Shown: positions 18,560 to 28,076 of the stretch, piece after piece | Layout of the letters: every line of letters starts with the position of its first letter | Position numbering within the stretch: position 1 is the first letter of the stretch | DNA from: JAQVWU01 sp964628455 | GTDB taxonomy: Bacteria; Bacillota; Clostridia; Oscillospirales; CAG-272 | Length of the DNA: 64,000 nt | Reading direction: 5' to 3' | Assembly: GCA_964628455.1 (NCBI GenBank) | Contig: CAZVPD010000001.1 | Span: forward strand, 40,949-104,948 | Position numbers and translations under genes: made by a program | The notes under the pieces: model-generated | Database searches by the model: none | The model's input: the letters and a program-made list of their open reading frames with translations, nothing else | What the model was told of the DNA's origin: nothing

Positions 18560-19378
18560 ATGCCCGGTGAATTAAAATATGCGGTTCTGATCGATGCCGA
18601 CAATATCGCGCCCAAATATATTAAAATAATTTTAAACGAGATCGTCAACAACGGAATAGCGACGTATAAGCGCATTTACGGAAACTGGACGTCTCCCGCT
18701 CTTGCCTCATGGAAGGATGTTCTTCTGGACAATTCGATCGTTCCGGTCCAGCAGTATGACTATACGACAGGTAAAAATTCGACCGATTCTGCAATGATCA
18801 TCGATGCGATGGATATTCTTTATTCCGGTCATGTGGGCGGCTTTTGCCTCGCTTCTTCGGACAGCGATTTTACGAGGCTCGCTTCGCGCCTCAGGGAGTC
18901 GGGGATGACGGTGATAGGAATGGGTGAGAAAAAGACGCCCATACCCTTTATTAAAGCCTGCGACCAGTTTAAATTTCTGGATGCGATTTATGAAAACACG
19001 CAGTGCGCTGTTCAGAAGACCGAAAATCCGGTTCCGTGCAAAAAGAATTCCGAAGCGAAGGCCGAACCTGCCGCGCCTAAAGAGGTGAAGGAAGAAATCA
19101 GGGTCCTGAATTCGCAGACCGATATACTGACGATAAAGAACGAAATCGAAAAGATCGTGCAGGAGAGTTCCGATGAGGACGGGTATATGCTGGCGAGCGA
19201 ACTGGGCAACCGTCTTGGGAAGCGATTCCCCGATTTCGATGTGCGCAATTACGGTAAATACCGCAAGCTGACGGACTTTTTAAAATCCTTTGATTCCATG
19301 GAGATCAAAGCGCCGAAAAATACGGAAAGCGGCGCCAATGTAAAACTGGTTTATGTCAAATTCAAAGCGCAGCAGTGA
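18560..19378 (+). CDS. NYN-domain nuclease-like protein with C-terminal OST-HTH/LOTUS-like domain
   Basis: This 272-residue protein starts at ATG 18560, with GTGAGG just upstream. Residues 5-150 form a NYN (PIN-like) domain: AVLIDADNIAP with the first acidic residue, STDSAMIIDAMDIL, and CLASSDSDFTRLASRLRESG with the last acidic pair. A charged linker follows. The C-terminal 90 residues (YMLASELGNRLGKRFPDFD, then a KLTDFLKSF helix) look like an OST-HTH/LOTUS RNA-binding domain. Related bacterial proteins are LabA/DUF88-like. It probably acts on RNA. It is transcribed alone. Confidence 0.8.
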   Translation: MPGELKYAVLIDADNIAPKYIKIILNEIVNNGIATYKRIYGNWTSPALASWKDVLLDNSIVPVQQYDYTTGKNSTDSAMIIDAMDILYSGHVGGFCLASSDSDFTRLASRLRESGMTVIGMGEKKTPIPFIKACDQFKFLDAIYENTQCAVQKTENPVPCKKNSEAKAEPAAPKEVKEEIRVLNSQTDILTIKNEIEKIVQESSDEDGYMLASELGNRLGKRFPDFDVRNYGKYRKLTDFLKSFDSMEIKAPKNTESGANVKLVYVKFKAQQ

Positions 19379-19479
19379 AAATGATATAGGGAAGAAAAAC
19401 ACACGAAACTCAAAAAAGCCGCGGTCAATACGGCCGCCAAAATCATAGCGTCATACCGGAAGACAGATAATTAAACAAA

Positions 19480-19507
19480 TTTACCGGGCTGAAATAAGCC
19501 CGGTAAA
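19480..19507. terminator. Hairpin between the NYN gene and the beta-helix gene
   Basis: TTTACCGGGCT (19480-19490) pairs perfectly with AGCCCGGTAAA (19497-19507). The U-run on the plus strand is poor, so termination may be weak. The remaining 100 nt before the next start contain nothing else that I recognise. Confidence 0.5.
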
Positions 19508-19608
19508 CCTATGGCAGTCCGGTCTGTGCGGATACCGTATTGTTTTTATTAAACGGCATCCTGCCGGAAAATTCGACCGGAAGGTCCGGCGGACTGCGGA
19601 GACAACCG

Positions 19609-22600
19609 ATGAAAAAAATTATTCTGTTTGTTTTTTATACTTTTCTTATTCTTGCGTTAATATCCGTATCCGGTTTTGCGGCCGATAAGTCCGTAATCAT
19701 GGATAACTGCGATTCGGCCGGGGGCTGGATGAACGGACCGGTGCCGGACACAAATGAATTTACCGAGGGCAGGGGGAGCATTGCCTTTGCCGCGGGCGGA
19801 GGGACGGACTCCTTTGTCGTCTATAAAGTTTTCGGGCACGGCGGCATAAACGCTTCCGGAATGAATGCGCTCGAATTTGATATATTTTTTTCGGACCGTC
19901 TTCTTGCGGAACGGAATTCTTATTTTGCGGTCGAAATTTCCTCCTCGGGAACCTGGGACAGCAATGAAATCGAATGGGGCGACGCTTTGAAATACGCCGA
20001 TTTCAAAGACGGCTGGAACCATATCGAACTCCCGTTTAAAAACGGAAATTATTCCGATACCGAAATCGATCTTTCGGACATCAATTTCATGCGCGTTTTT
20101 ATGCTTGGGATCTATGGCTTTGAAGAGTCGGCGGCGATGGTCCGCCTGGACAATATTATGCTGACGGACCGCGAAGGCAGCGGCGCCGGCATCATAACCG
20201 AAGAGGCCCCCGACACCGCTTCACCGGTGCCCGATTATCTGAGGGAGGATGAAGAAGGATTTGCTTCTTCCGAATCCGAAACCGCGAAGGATAAAGGTCT
20301 GTTTTCTCTTCTGCCTGCCGTTTTCTTTTTTACGGCGGGCGTGTTGATTTTACTTTACGGCATGAAAAAAAAGAAACCCGATCTGAAAATCAGAAAAACA
20401 GCTCTCTTTCTGTCGGTTGGTTCGTTTGCGGCGGCTTTGATCCTGCTGGTTTTCTGTTTTCCGGTCGGGACGGGGACTGAACTGCCGGTATCCGTAACGA
20501 AGGACACCGGTATATCCGGACCCGATCCGTATGCGGTGCTCTTTAAAGAGGTGCCCGACACCTCCCTGCCCCATGTCCTTTTCGGCGAAACCCCGGTTTC
20601 CGGCGGAATCAAAGTATCGGTTCCGGGGGATATCCGATATCCGACGATCAGTATCAAAGGATATGATTCCTGGATCCTTGAAAAAGACCGTAAAGCGGAT
20701 AAAAGCATCCTTGTTTTTACGGCGGACGAGGATGTGCGGGCGCAGTATTCCGGGCAGGATATCCTGGCCGTCATCTATTATTACATAGGCGCGGATGTAA
20801 CGGTCTCGGTATCCTACATGAAAGCGGACGGCACGGAAGCCGAAGCGACAAAGGAACTTCGGCTGCATGATGCATGGCACAAGGCCGAGATAAGGCTCGA
20901 TGACTGTGTCCTGAGGGGGAGTATCGGCGGAGGGGATCTAAAATTTTCGCTGAAAACAATGGAAATGCTGCGGCTGAGCAGTTTCGGCATCCGTCCGGCG
21001 GGGGAAGAAATAAAGAAAAACGGCCCCGCACTCGTTTCTTCGGCCTATGATTCGCGGACTTACACGGTCGCGGACACCGACGTCAGATACTTCGGCGCCG
21101 CGGGCGACGGCAAAACCGACGACACCGCCGCTTTTAAAGACGCGGTCGCTTACGCGGTTTCGCTCGGAGGCGGAACCGTATTCGTTCCCGAGGGGCGGTA
21201 CGCGATCACTTCGTTTCTCGACATCCCGACAGGCGTGAGCCTGGTAGGTGAGCTTGAACCGGGCGGTTCGGTAAAAGGCAGCGTATTATGCGCTTATTAC
21301 GGAAAGAACAACGAAGACGCGGAAAGCTTTATCAGACTCGGGCAGGGAAGCTCGTTCAGAAACTTTGCGATCTATTACCCCGAGCAGTGTTTTGTCGGAG
21401 GAAAGCCGATCCCTTATCCCTACACCATTGAGCAGACGGGTGTTGAAGGGGTGGACATCGAGAATGTCGTACTGGTCAATTCCTATAACGGGATCGATTT
21501 CGGTGAGGGAAACGATTCGCTGCAGACGGTCAGGCACCTGTATGGAACGCCTTTGAACAGCGGTTATATCATGAATGCGTGCTGGGATATCGCGCGGATA
21601 GAGAATATCCGCTTTTCACCCGAATACTGGCTGAACAGCGGATTTGAGAATATTCCCGACGCGGAGACGCTGAAAAAGTATATGCTCGCAAATACGGTCG
21701 GCATGACCGTGCAGCGGGTAGACTGGACCTATTTCGCGGACATCGGCATAACGGGCTGCTATATCGGCTTAAAACTCGCTTCGTCGGCGGACGGCGCTCC
21801 GAACGGCCATATTTACGGACTGAATCTCAGCGGCTGTTTTTACGGCTTATACGCCGATTCGGTCAGTGACATCGGCATGATGATCACCGGCTGCGCGATC
21901 ACAACCGACGGCGGAGAAGGGTCGGCTGCGGTTTATTGTTCGCCGGATTTCGATTCCGATCTCACATTCAACTCCTCGTCTGTCGCATCCGAGGGCAGAT
22001 ACGCGGTTTACAACGGCGGTACGGGTTTCATAACGATGTTTGATTCCGTCATCAGGTCGGCGGACACGATCTTCATGAGGACCGGCTCCTATTCGCTGGT
22101 CAATGTCGTACTGGATATGCCCGATAAGGGCAGTTATAAAGTGTTGCACGAAAAAACCGTTCAGCCGGATCTTGACGGGAAATATATCGCATACAAAGAA
22201 ACCAAGCCGTATTCGGCAGCTTTTGCCGATCTTTCGGCTCCGCCCTACAATGCGGGATCCGGCGACGATATAACGGCTGTCCTGCAGGTTGCGGTCGATT
22301 CGCTCAAAGAAACCGGAGGACTTGTCTACATCCCCGCGGGGTCTTATTATGTCAGCGGGCCGGTCACCGTTCATGCCGGAACGGAGATCAGGGGTCCGCT
22401 GGATGCCCCTCATTTCAACGGAGCGAGGACAGCGCGGATTTTAACGGACTTCGGGCGCGACGATCCCGGCGGCGAAGCGCTCTTCACTCTTTACGAAGGC
22501 GCGGGCATGCGCGGAGTCGATATCTTTTACTACAATCAGAAAACCTCGGATATCCATCCGTATTCGTTTACGATAAGGGGTAAGGGCAGCGGCATTTATC

Positions 22601-23367
22601 TGTGCAATCTTATGCTTTCCTCTTCATACAACGGCGTTGACTTCGCGTCATACCGATGTGACAGCCATTACGTCGAATATATATGGGGAGCGCCCACCTG
22701 CCGCGGGATCGTTGTCGGATCGGGCAGCGAAAACGGGGTCATACGCGACGTCCACTACACGCCGAACTGCTGGAGCGGAGAGGGCGTCGTCTGGGAGGAG
22801 AGCTATCGTTATATCATGGCTCATTCCGAACCGTTTGTCATCGGCGATTCCAAAGGACAGATCCTGTATCACAACTTTGTCTACGGCGCTTTCCGCGGGC
22901 TGTCTCTGCTCGGAGGCGCAAAAGAAGCGCATATGGTCGCACACGGCGTTGACAGCGGCAACTTCTCGCTGTATGCCGAAGGCGGCTGCACGGCGGAACT
23001 TGTAAACACGCAGCTCGTGAACCTCAACGGCTCCGATATGAATTATATCTTTACGGATGAAAGCTTTTCCGGAACAATAAACTGCATCAACACCAATATG
23101 TGGGGAACGCCGAAGGATTCGGTCATCATGAACGGAAGAGGGAGCCTCGGTCTTTTCCAGGGAACGGTTCTGGCGGCGGGCAACCGCTTTCTCCTGATGA
23201 ACGCGGGTGAAGTGACGCTTGCGGGCATTCATGTGAAGCAGCGCAGCATCAGGTCCGATATTGCGGCCGGAGAGAATATCACAAAAATAACCTCATTCGC
23301 GAATATTTTCGGCAGCGGCGGAAAATTCGACATCAGGGCTTCCGCAGACAGGACAGAGATCAGATAA
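19609..23367 (+). CDS. Giant membrane-spanning protein: carbohydrate-binding-like domain, two membrane helices, two beta-helix (pectate lyase-like) domains
   Basis: The ATG at 19609 begins a signal peptide (MKKIILFVFY, cleavage near GFAA); the product has 1252 residues. Residues about 27-185 match the beta-sandwich type seen in the protein at 8153-9388. An acidic linker leads to a membrane helix (about 234-252), a short Lys-rich loop and a second helix (263-285). After a further beta-rich domain come two right-handed beta-helix units: the first starts at YFGAAGDGKTDDTAAF (about 490), the second near GSGDDITAVLQVAVDS (about 880), each with GGxxxxPAG-like strands. Both large parts would be outside the cell. 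These folds occur in pectate lyases, GH28 and GH55; I cannot assign a family or catalytic residues. Confidence 0.75.
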   Translation: MKKIILFVFYTFLILALISVSGFAADKSVIMDNCDSAGGWMNGPVPDTNEFTEGRGSIAFAAGGGTDSFVVYKVFGHGGINASGMNALEFDIFFSDRLLAERNSYFAVEISSSGTWDSNEIEWGDALKYADFKDGWNHIELPFKNGNYSDTEIDLSDINFMRVFMLGIYGFEESAAMVRLDNIMLTDREGSGAGIITEEAPDTASPVPDYLREDEEGFASSESETAKDKGLFSLLPAVFFFTAGVLILLYGMKKKKPDLKIRKTALFLSVGSFAAALILLVFCFPVGTGTELPVSVTKDTGISGPDPYAVLFKEVPDTSLPHVLFGETPVSGGIKVSVPGDIRYPTISIKGYDSWILEKDRKADKSILVFTADEDVRAQYSGQDILAVIYYYIGADVTVSVSYMKADGTEAEATKELRLHDAWHKAEIRLDDCVLRGSIGGGDLKFSLKTMEMLRLSSFGIRPAGEEIKKNGPALVSSAYDSRTYTVADTDVRYFGAAGDGKTDDTAAFKDAVAYAVSLGGGTVFVPEGRYAITSFLDIPTGVSLVGELEPGGSVKGSVLCAYYGKNNEDAESFIRLGQGSSFRNFAIYYPEQCFVGGKPIPYPYTIEQTGVEGVDIENVVLVNSYNGIDFGEGNDSLQTVRHLYGTPLNSGYIMNACWDIARIENIRFSPEYWLNSGFENIPDAETLKKYMLANTVGMTVQRVDWTYFADIGITGCYIGLKLASSADGAPNGHIYGLNLSGCFYGLYADSVSDIGMMITGCAITTDGGEGSAAVYCSPDFDSDLTFNSSSVASEGRYAVYNGGTGFITMFDSVIRSADTIFMRTGSYSLVNVVLDMPDKGSYKVLHEKTVQPDLDGKYIAYKETKPYSAAFADLSAPPYNAGSGDDITAVLQVAVDSLKETGGLVYIPAGSYYVSGPVTVHAGTEIRGPLDAPHFNGARTARILTDFGRDDPGGEALFTLYEGAGMRGVDIFYYNQKTSDIHPYSFTIRGKGSGIYLCNLMLSSSYNGVDFASYRCDSHYVEYIWGAPTCRGIVVGSGSENGVIRDVHYTPNCWSGEGVVWEESYRYIMAHSEPFVIGDSKGQILYHNFVYGAFRGLSLLGGAKEAHMVAHGVDSGNFSLYAEGGCTAELVNTQLVNLNGSDMNYIFTDESFSGTINCINTNMWGTPKDSVIMNGRGSLGLFQGTVLAAGNRFLLMNAGEVTLAGIHVKQRSIRSDIAAGENITKITSFANIFGSGGKFDIRASADRTEIR

Positions 23368-23375
23368 AAACGACT

Positions 23376-23409
23376 CCCCGGCAGGACGCGGATCCGCATC
23401 CTGCCGGGG
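23376..23409. terminator. Strong GC hairpin between convergent genes
   Basis: CCCCGGCAGGA (23376-23386) pairs with TCCTGCCGGGG (23399-23409). A T-run lies near on the minus strand only. Confidence 0.65.
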
Positions 23410-23429
23410 ACCGTCGATGAGCGGCATGA

Positions 23430-24017
23430 TCACAGGCGGATCAGCCAGATGTTTCTGAAGCTTACCCTGTTGCCGTGGTCCTGAAGCAGAAGGGGGCCCC
23501 GCTGTACGATCTTATCGGTTATGCCGCCCGGCGTCGTCTTTTTAAGTATGACATTGTTGTGAACGGGCAGTCCGTTCTGCAGGAGCGTAAGCCGCGCATA
23601 TTCCGTAATTTCGCCTTTGTCGTCAAATCTCGGCGCCCTGATCATGATATCGTAGGTCTGCCACTGTTCCGCGGGTTTGCACGCATTCATGGCCGGGGCA
23701 TACATATTGTAGATTGCTCCGCAGTCGCCTTTGTCGGGCGTCTCGCGCGCATAGGAGTCCAGGACCTGGATCTCATAGCAGCCGTGGATATACACGCCGC
23801 TGTTGCCCTTTCCCTGACCCGAATCATGGGGCATATCGGGTATTTTGAACTCGACATGGATAAAGGCGTCGGAATATTCCTCCTCCGAGATGATATCTCC
23901 GCGGCCTACCGTCATGGCGTCGCCGTCGGTATCCCACGCGGTTTCTTTTTTGTGGCGTCCTTTCCAGCCGTCAAAACCGCTTCCGTCGAATAACTGAACT
24001 TTTTCGTGACTGTTCAT
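23430..24017 (-). CDS. DUF1080 / 3-keto-disaccharide hydrolase-like protein
   Basis: The 195-residue product starts at ATG 24017-24015 with GGGAGG 6 nt upstream. It is a single concanavalin-like beta-sandwich of the DUF1080 type: LFDGSGFDGWKG at the start, HVEFKIP, GNSGVYIHGCYEIQVLDSY (a highly typical stretch) and GPLLLQDHGNRVSFRNIW at the end. Members cleave 3-keto-glycosides or bind sugars. Unlike most, it has no signal peptide or lipobox. A 3-keto-sugar route would need a glycoside oxidoreductase, not seen here. It is divergent from the URO-D gene at 24157. Confidence 0.82.
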   Translation of the reverse strand: MNSHEKVQLFDGSGFDGWKGRHKKETAWDTDGDAMTVGRGDIISEEEYSDAFIHVEFKIPDMPHDSGQGKGNSGVYIHGCYEIQVLDSYARETPDKGDCGAIYNMYAPAMNACKPAEQWQTYDIMIRAPRFDDKGEITEYARLTLLQNGLPVHNNVILKKTTPGGITDKIVQRGPLLLQDHGNRVSFRNIWLIRL

Positions 24018-24090
24018 AGTGACCTCCCGAATATATTTTATTTTTAAGATGATCCCTGAAAGACAAAGAACAGGCGGTATTTTTATTTTA

Positions 24091-24119
24091 TTGACAATAT
24101 TCCGCAATCTATGTATAAT
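24091..24119 (+). promoter_or_regulatory. Promoter of URO-D copy 4
   Basis: Consensus TTGACA (24091-24096) and TATAAT (24114-24119) with a 17-nt spacer, 38 nt before the ATG. Confidence 0.75.
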
Positions 24120-24156
24120 TTATTTCATATTCCGTATTCCCGATAAGGAGCTTCGT

Positions 24157-25227
24157 ATGATGACATCAAAGCAGCGGCTGCTTGCGGCAATCCGCGGAGA
24201 AGAGACCGACCGGCTTGCGTTCTCGCCCTTTCTTGCCTATTGGTGGGAATCCATGCCTCAGCTCCATGAAAAGGGAGACGTGGCTTTTCTGAAAAGCGTC
24301 GGCGCGGACCCGCTTCTCCGCGGAACGGCGCCCCCGTTCCGTGTAAAATTCAATGATACGGACGAAAAAACATCGGCCGAAGGCAGAACCATGCATAAAA
24401 CCATCACGACGCCGGCCGGCGAGCTGCATCAGACACATACCTATGCGGCAAACAGCGGCACATGGTTTCTGACGGAGCATCCTGTCAAAACACGGGATGA
24501 TTTTAGAGTTCTGCAGTTTATGTTTAAAAACGCCGAGATCACCCCCGACCTTCCGGCTGTGAATGACCTGATCAGGGCTTTGGGGGAGGAAGCCCTGATA
24601 CTGCCCCTGTTTAACATAACGGGCAAAACGTGCTTTCAGGCGCTGATTGAACACTGGGTCGGCACGGAGGAGATGGCCTACGCGCTGTATGATGATCCGG
24701 AAACGGTTGAGGAGACGCTGGAGATCATGCGCCGCAAATCGCTTGAGAGCACGGAGATATCCCTCGGCTGCGGCGCGGAGGGAATGCTTTTCTTTGAAGA
24801 CACTTCGACTGCGAATTACAGCCCCGCCATGTTTGAAAAATACATCGCGCCGGAAATCAAAGACTGGGCGCGCCTGATGCATCAGAGCGGAAAATTTCTG
24901 GTCCATCACGCCTGCGGAAGTCTGCGCGGGGTGATCAAGCAGATGGGGGAGACGGGGGCGGATGTGATCGAATCGATTTCACCGCCGCCGACGGGAGACA
25001 TCGAGCTTTGGGAGGCGGCCGGAATGCTGCCCGGAAACATAACCTTCATCGGAGGGATCGAACCGACGGTCATACTCGGCAGCACGCCGGAGGATTACGA
25101 AGCCTATGTCCGCCGTCTGATTCTGAAGATGAAGCCGTACCGCTTTATTCTCGCAAACAGCGACAGCTGTCCGCCCGGAACTTCCGTTGAAAAATTCATC
25201 CGCGCAGGGGAAATCATCAGAGAGTAA
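24157..25227 (+). CDS. URO-D superfamily protein (MtaA/CmuA-like), copy 4
   Basis: The 356-residue product starts MMTSKQRLLAAIRGEETDRL at ATG 24157, with AAGGAG 6 nt upstream and a consensus promoter. The zinc-type motif is VHHACGSLRG (His251, Cys253); FIGGIEPTVILG and ANSDSCPPGT follow, with a Cys that may be the third ligand. The family pattern points to methyl transfer rather than heme synthesis. A GH172-like gene begins 170 nt downstream, so it may or may not share a transcript with the following enzymes. Confidence 0.8.
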   Translation: MMTSKQRLLAAIRGEETDRLAFSPFLAYWWESMPQLHEKGDVAFLKSVGADPLLRGTAPPFRVKFNDTDEKTSAEGRTMHKTITTPAGELHQTHTYAANSGTWFLTEHPVKTRDDFRVLQFMFKNAEITPDLPAVNDLIRALGEEALILPLFNITGKTCFQALIEHWVGTEEMAYALYDDPETVEETLEIMRRKSLESTEISLGCGAEGMLFFEDTSTANYSPAMFEKYIAPEIKDWARLMHQSGKFLVHHACGSLRGVIKQMGETGADVIESISPPPTGDIELWEAAGMLPGNITFIGGIEPTVILGSTPEDYEAYVRRLILKMKPYRFILANSDSCPPGTSVEKFIRAGEIIRE

Positions 25228-25397
25228 AACCGTCTTCCGAACAGCCTGTACCGAAACAACGGTTCGCAGTCCGGTTCCCTATTCCGGTTACAGTTTAGCA
25301 CATATTTATCCGGCAGTCAAGAAAATCGGACAGTTTTATGCTGCTTCCTTTCATATTGCGGACTTTTGGTCTGATTCAAAGACAGGAGGGTGTCATC

Positions 25398-26429
25398 GTG
25401 TTTGATATTGCCAGAATCGATTCATGCAGGAACTCATTGATCGCCAACGGAGGCTGGTGTTATGACGCGTATCCGGAGCTTGAACCGCTGGACGCGGGGA
25501 AATCCGTTGTTATAGCCGACATCAAAGGCCCCGCGGTTATAACCTGTTTTCATATCACGCAGCATTTTTATCTGATGCGGATCCCGAACCGGAAAGCTGT
25601 CGCGGCCAGGGGGCTGATCCTCGAAATTTATTACAACGGCATGACGGTCCCGGCTGTCAGGGTTCCACTCGGAGACTTTTTTGCCGACGGACTCGGGGGC
25701 GAAGCGGTTCATTTCAGCAGTCATTTTGTCGAGAAGGCTCCCGAATCATACAACTGCTATATCCCCATGCCGTTTGAAAAGTCTGCGAAAATGATCCTGA
25801 TCAACGAGACCGGATATGACCTGATGAGCTACAGTTTCGCCGAATATGAAACGCTTCCCGAATGGGACGAATCATACGGCTATTTTCATGCGGCCTGGAA
25901 CCGCAGTTCTTTTCAGCTCAACAACGGCACCTGCCGGAATATGCTGCGTATTGAAGGCGAAGGCCATCTGATCGGCAGGGCATACAGCATCATAGCGAGG
26001 GATCCGGTTTTCGGCGCGTTTAATTTCGTCATGGAGGGAAACAACGAACACCGTATCGACGGCAGCGAAAAACCGGTGATCGACTATCTCGGGACCGAAG
26101 ACTCCTTCGGATTCAGCTGGGGATTCAATCGGGAGTACTGCGGCCATCTTTGCGGCATGAACCGGATCGACCTGTCCGGAGACAAATGCAAACTGTCGGT
26201 TTACCGTTTCCTTGAAGCGAACAGGATTCGGTTCCGCAAAAGTCTGTCCATCGATATCAGCTGGAAGAATGAATTTAAGGGAAACGATGAGTTTCATGAG
26301 CGCCTGAACAGAATCACCTCCGAAGGCGGAGGTATTGTGGATTATGCGGCAACCCATTACTGGTATCAGAAGCATGCGGGCTATCCTCATTTACCCATGA
26401 TGCCGTTTGAAGAGCGAATAAAAGATTAA
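25398..26429 (+). CDS. GH172 / DUF2961 family glycosidase
   Basis: The 343-residue product starts at GTG 25398, with AGGAGG 8 nt upstream. GH172 (formerly DUF2961) proteins are double jelly-roll enzymes that act on furanosides such as D-arabinofuranosides and fructofuranosides. Family features seen are GPAVITCFHITQ, LEIYYNGMTVPAVRVPLGDFF near the N-terminus, a YNCYIPMPF stretch and GTGTEDSF-like YLGTEDSFGFSWGF. No signal peptide is present. The next gene follows after 25 nt, then a solute-binding lipoprotein, so this looks like an operon for import and cleavage of a furanose-containing glycan. Confidence 0.82.
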   Translation: MFDIARIDSCRNSLIANGGWCYDAYPELEPLDAGKSVVIADIKGPAVITCFHITQHFYLMRIPNRKAVAARGLILEIYYNGMTVPAVRVPLGDFFADGLGGEAVHFSSHFVEKAPESYNCYIPMPFEKSAKMILINETGYDLMSYSFAEYETLPEWDESYGYFHAAWNRSSFQLNNGTCRNMLRIEGEGHLIGRAYSIIARDPVFGAFNFVMEGNNEHRIDGSEKPVIDYLGTEDSFGFSWGFNREYCGHLCGMNRIDLSGDKCKLSVYRFLEANRIRFRKSLSIDISWKNEFKGNDEFHERLNRITSEGGGIVDYAATHYWYQKHAGYPHLPMMPFEERIKD

Positions 26430-26454
26430 AATCAAAAGAAAGAACAGAACAAAA

Positions 26455-28038
26455 ATGAAAAGACAGATCGTGAACATCATCAATTTTATCCGCGCCGTTG
26501 AACCCCGGCTTGAAATGGACCTTGCTGCGCCGGTCAGGGAACAGATCAGGCTTGCAGAACAATACGGACTGAAGACGACTTTTCTGCTGCAGTATGACGC
26601 GCTCACGGACGATACATATATCGGTCTGCTGCGCGGGCTGGACGCGGATATGTTTGAAATCGGCGTATGGCTGGAAATCGTACAGCCCCTTGCGGAAAAA
26701 GCCGGAGCCGTATGGAAAGGACGCTATCCCTGGGACTGGCACTCGCACTGCGGATTTTCGGTCGGATATACGGAAAAAGAACGGGAAGCCTTCATCGATC
26801 TTTTTTTCGGGGAATTTCAAGCGAAATTCGGCTTTTGGCCGCGCTCCTTCGGTTCGTGGGCGTTTGACGCGCACACCCTTCGCTACGCCGCGGAAAGATA
26901 CGGCCTTGACGCCGCCTGCAACTGCAAGGACCAGTGGGGGACGGACGGATACAACATGTGGGGCGGTTATTACGGCCAGGGCTATTATCCGAACAAAAAC
27001 AATGTTTTTGCTCCCGCGGTTTCGGCTGAGAATCAGATCGGCGTGCCGATTTTCCGCATGCTCGGGTCCGACCCTATATCGCAGTATGACCTGGGACTGG
27101 ACGTGAGTGCGGGCGCCGGCGTTCAGGGCGTCGCCTCGCTCGAACCCGTTTACAACGGCGGCACCGGGGGAGGGGGCGTGCCCGCGTGGGTCGACTGGTA
27201 TATGGCGGAGAATTTCAGCGGCAGATGCCTGTCTTTCGGCTACGCCCAGGCGGGTCAGGAGAACAGCTTCGGCTGGGAGCGGATGAAGGACGGGCTTCAG
27301 TACCAGTATAAGCTGTTCGCATCTCTGGCTGCGGAAGGCAGGATCGAGGTGGAAACGCTGGGCGAAACCGGACGGTGGTATAAGAAAACCTACGGCGAAA
27401 CGCCGGCGTCCGTCGTCGCGGCTCTGCGAGATATTTTCGATACCGGAAGGCGTTCGGTCTGGTACAGTTCCAAATATTACAGGATCAATTTCTATGCGGA
27501 AAACGGACGGTTCTGGATCCGTGATATCCACGTGTTCCGCGACGCGTACAGGGAGCGCTATATCGGCGGTGGCGTCTGCACGACCAACGACCTCACTTAC
27601 GACAACCTGCCCGTCATCGACGGCAACCGCTTCAGCGGACACGGCGTCAGGGCCGGGCTGTATCCGGTCAGCGGCGAAAACGATCTCTCCTCCGGCATGG
27701 AATATGCAGCCGGCATGGAATATACCGATTTGCTTTATGCCGAAGAAAACGGCGCCGCTTCCGTCACTTTCACGGGCACGGTCTGCGGCGACGTCACATT
27801 CACGCTGAGCGACGCGTTCCTCACCGTTTATAAGAAAGGTGAAGCTCCTCTGATCCTGTCGCCGCGTTTTGACACCTGCGCTGCGGGAAAGTATATAACG
27901 GCTGCATCCGCGTCCGGAAACGGAATAAAACTGCGTTACAACGGCTTTGATTACCGTATCGGCGTGCAGGCCGGCGAGATCACCGGCGGATACGGCATTC
28001 GCTATAAAGACGGGATACGCGTGGATTTTAAAGAATAA
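26455..28038 (+). CDS. Unassigned carbohydrate enzyme, polysaccharide deacetylase-like barrel (527 aa)
   Basis: I do not recognise a named family. The N-terminal 250 residues look like a deacetylase/GH57-type barrel: KTTFLLQYDALTDDTY, FEIGVWLE, the WDWHSHCGFSVGY stretch and FWPRSFGSWAFDAHTLRYAA. His and Asp residues in these segments could bind a metal. The C-terminal 200 residues are beta-rich. There is no signal peptide and only a weak ribosome site, but it starts 25 nt after the GH172 stop and is followed 38 nt later by a lipoprotein, so translation is probably coupled. It is probably a cytoplasmic glycan-active enzyme; the reaction is unknown. Confidence 0.65.
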   Translation: MKRQIVNIINFIRAVEPRLEMDLAAPVREQIRLAEQYGLKTTFLLQYDALTDDTYIGLLRGLDADMFEIGVWLEIVQPLAEKAGAVWKGRYPWDWHSHCGFSVGYTEKEREAFIDLFFGEFQAKFGFWPRSFGSWAFDAHTLRYAAERYGLDAACNCKDQWGTDGYNMWGGYYGQGYYPNKNNVFAPAVSAENQIGVPIFRMLGSDPISQYDLGLDVSAGAGVQGVASLEPVYNGGTGGGGVPAWVDWYMAENFSGRCLSFGYAQAGQENSFGWERMKDGLQYQYKLFASLAAEGRIEVETLGETGRWYKKTYGETPASVVAALRDIFDTGRRSVWYSSKYYRINFYAENGRFWIRDIHVFRDAYRERYIGGGVCTTNDLTYDNLPVIDGNRFSGHGVRAGLYPVSGENDLSSGMEYAAGMEYTDLLYAEENGAASVTFTGTVCGDVTFTLSDAFLTVYKKGEAPLILSPRFDTCAAGKYITAASASGNGIKLRYNGFDYRIGVQAGEITGGYGIRYKDGIRVDFKE

Positions 28039-28076
28039 ATTAATAAAACAGAATCAAAAAACAACGGGGGAATATT

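Noticed and set aside
19405..19475. Short amphipathic peptide frame (KLKKAAVNTAAKIIASYRK)
   Set aside because: No start codon in frame after the last stop and no ribosome site, so it is not supported as a gene.
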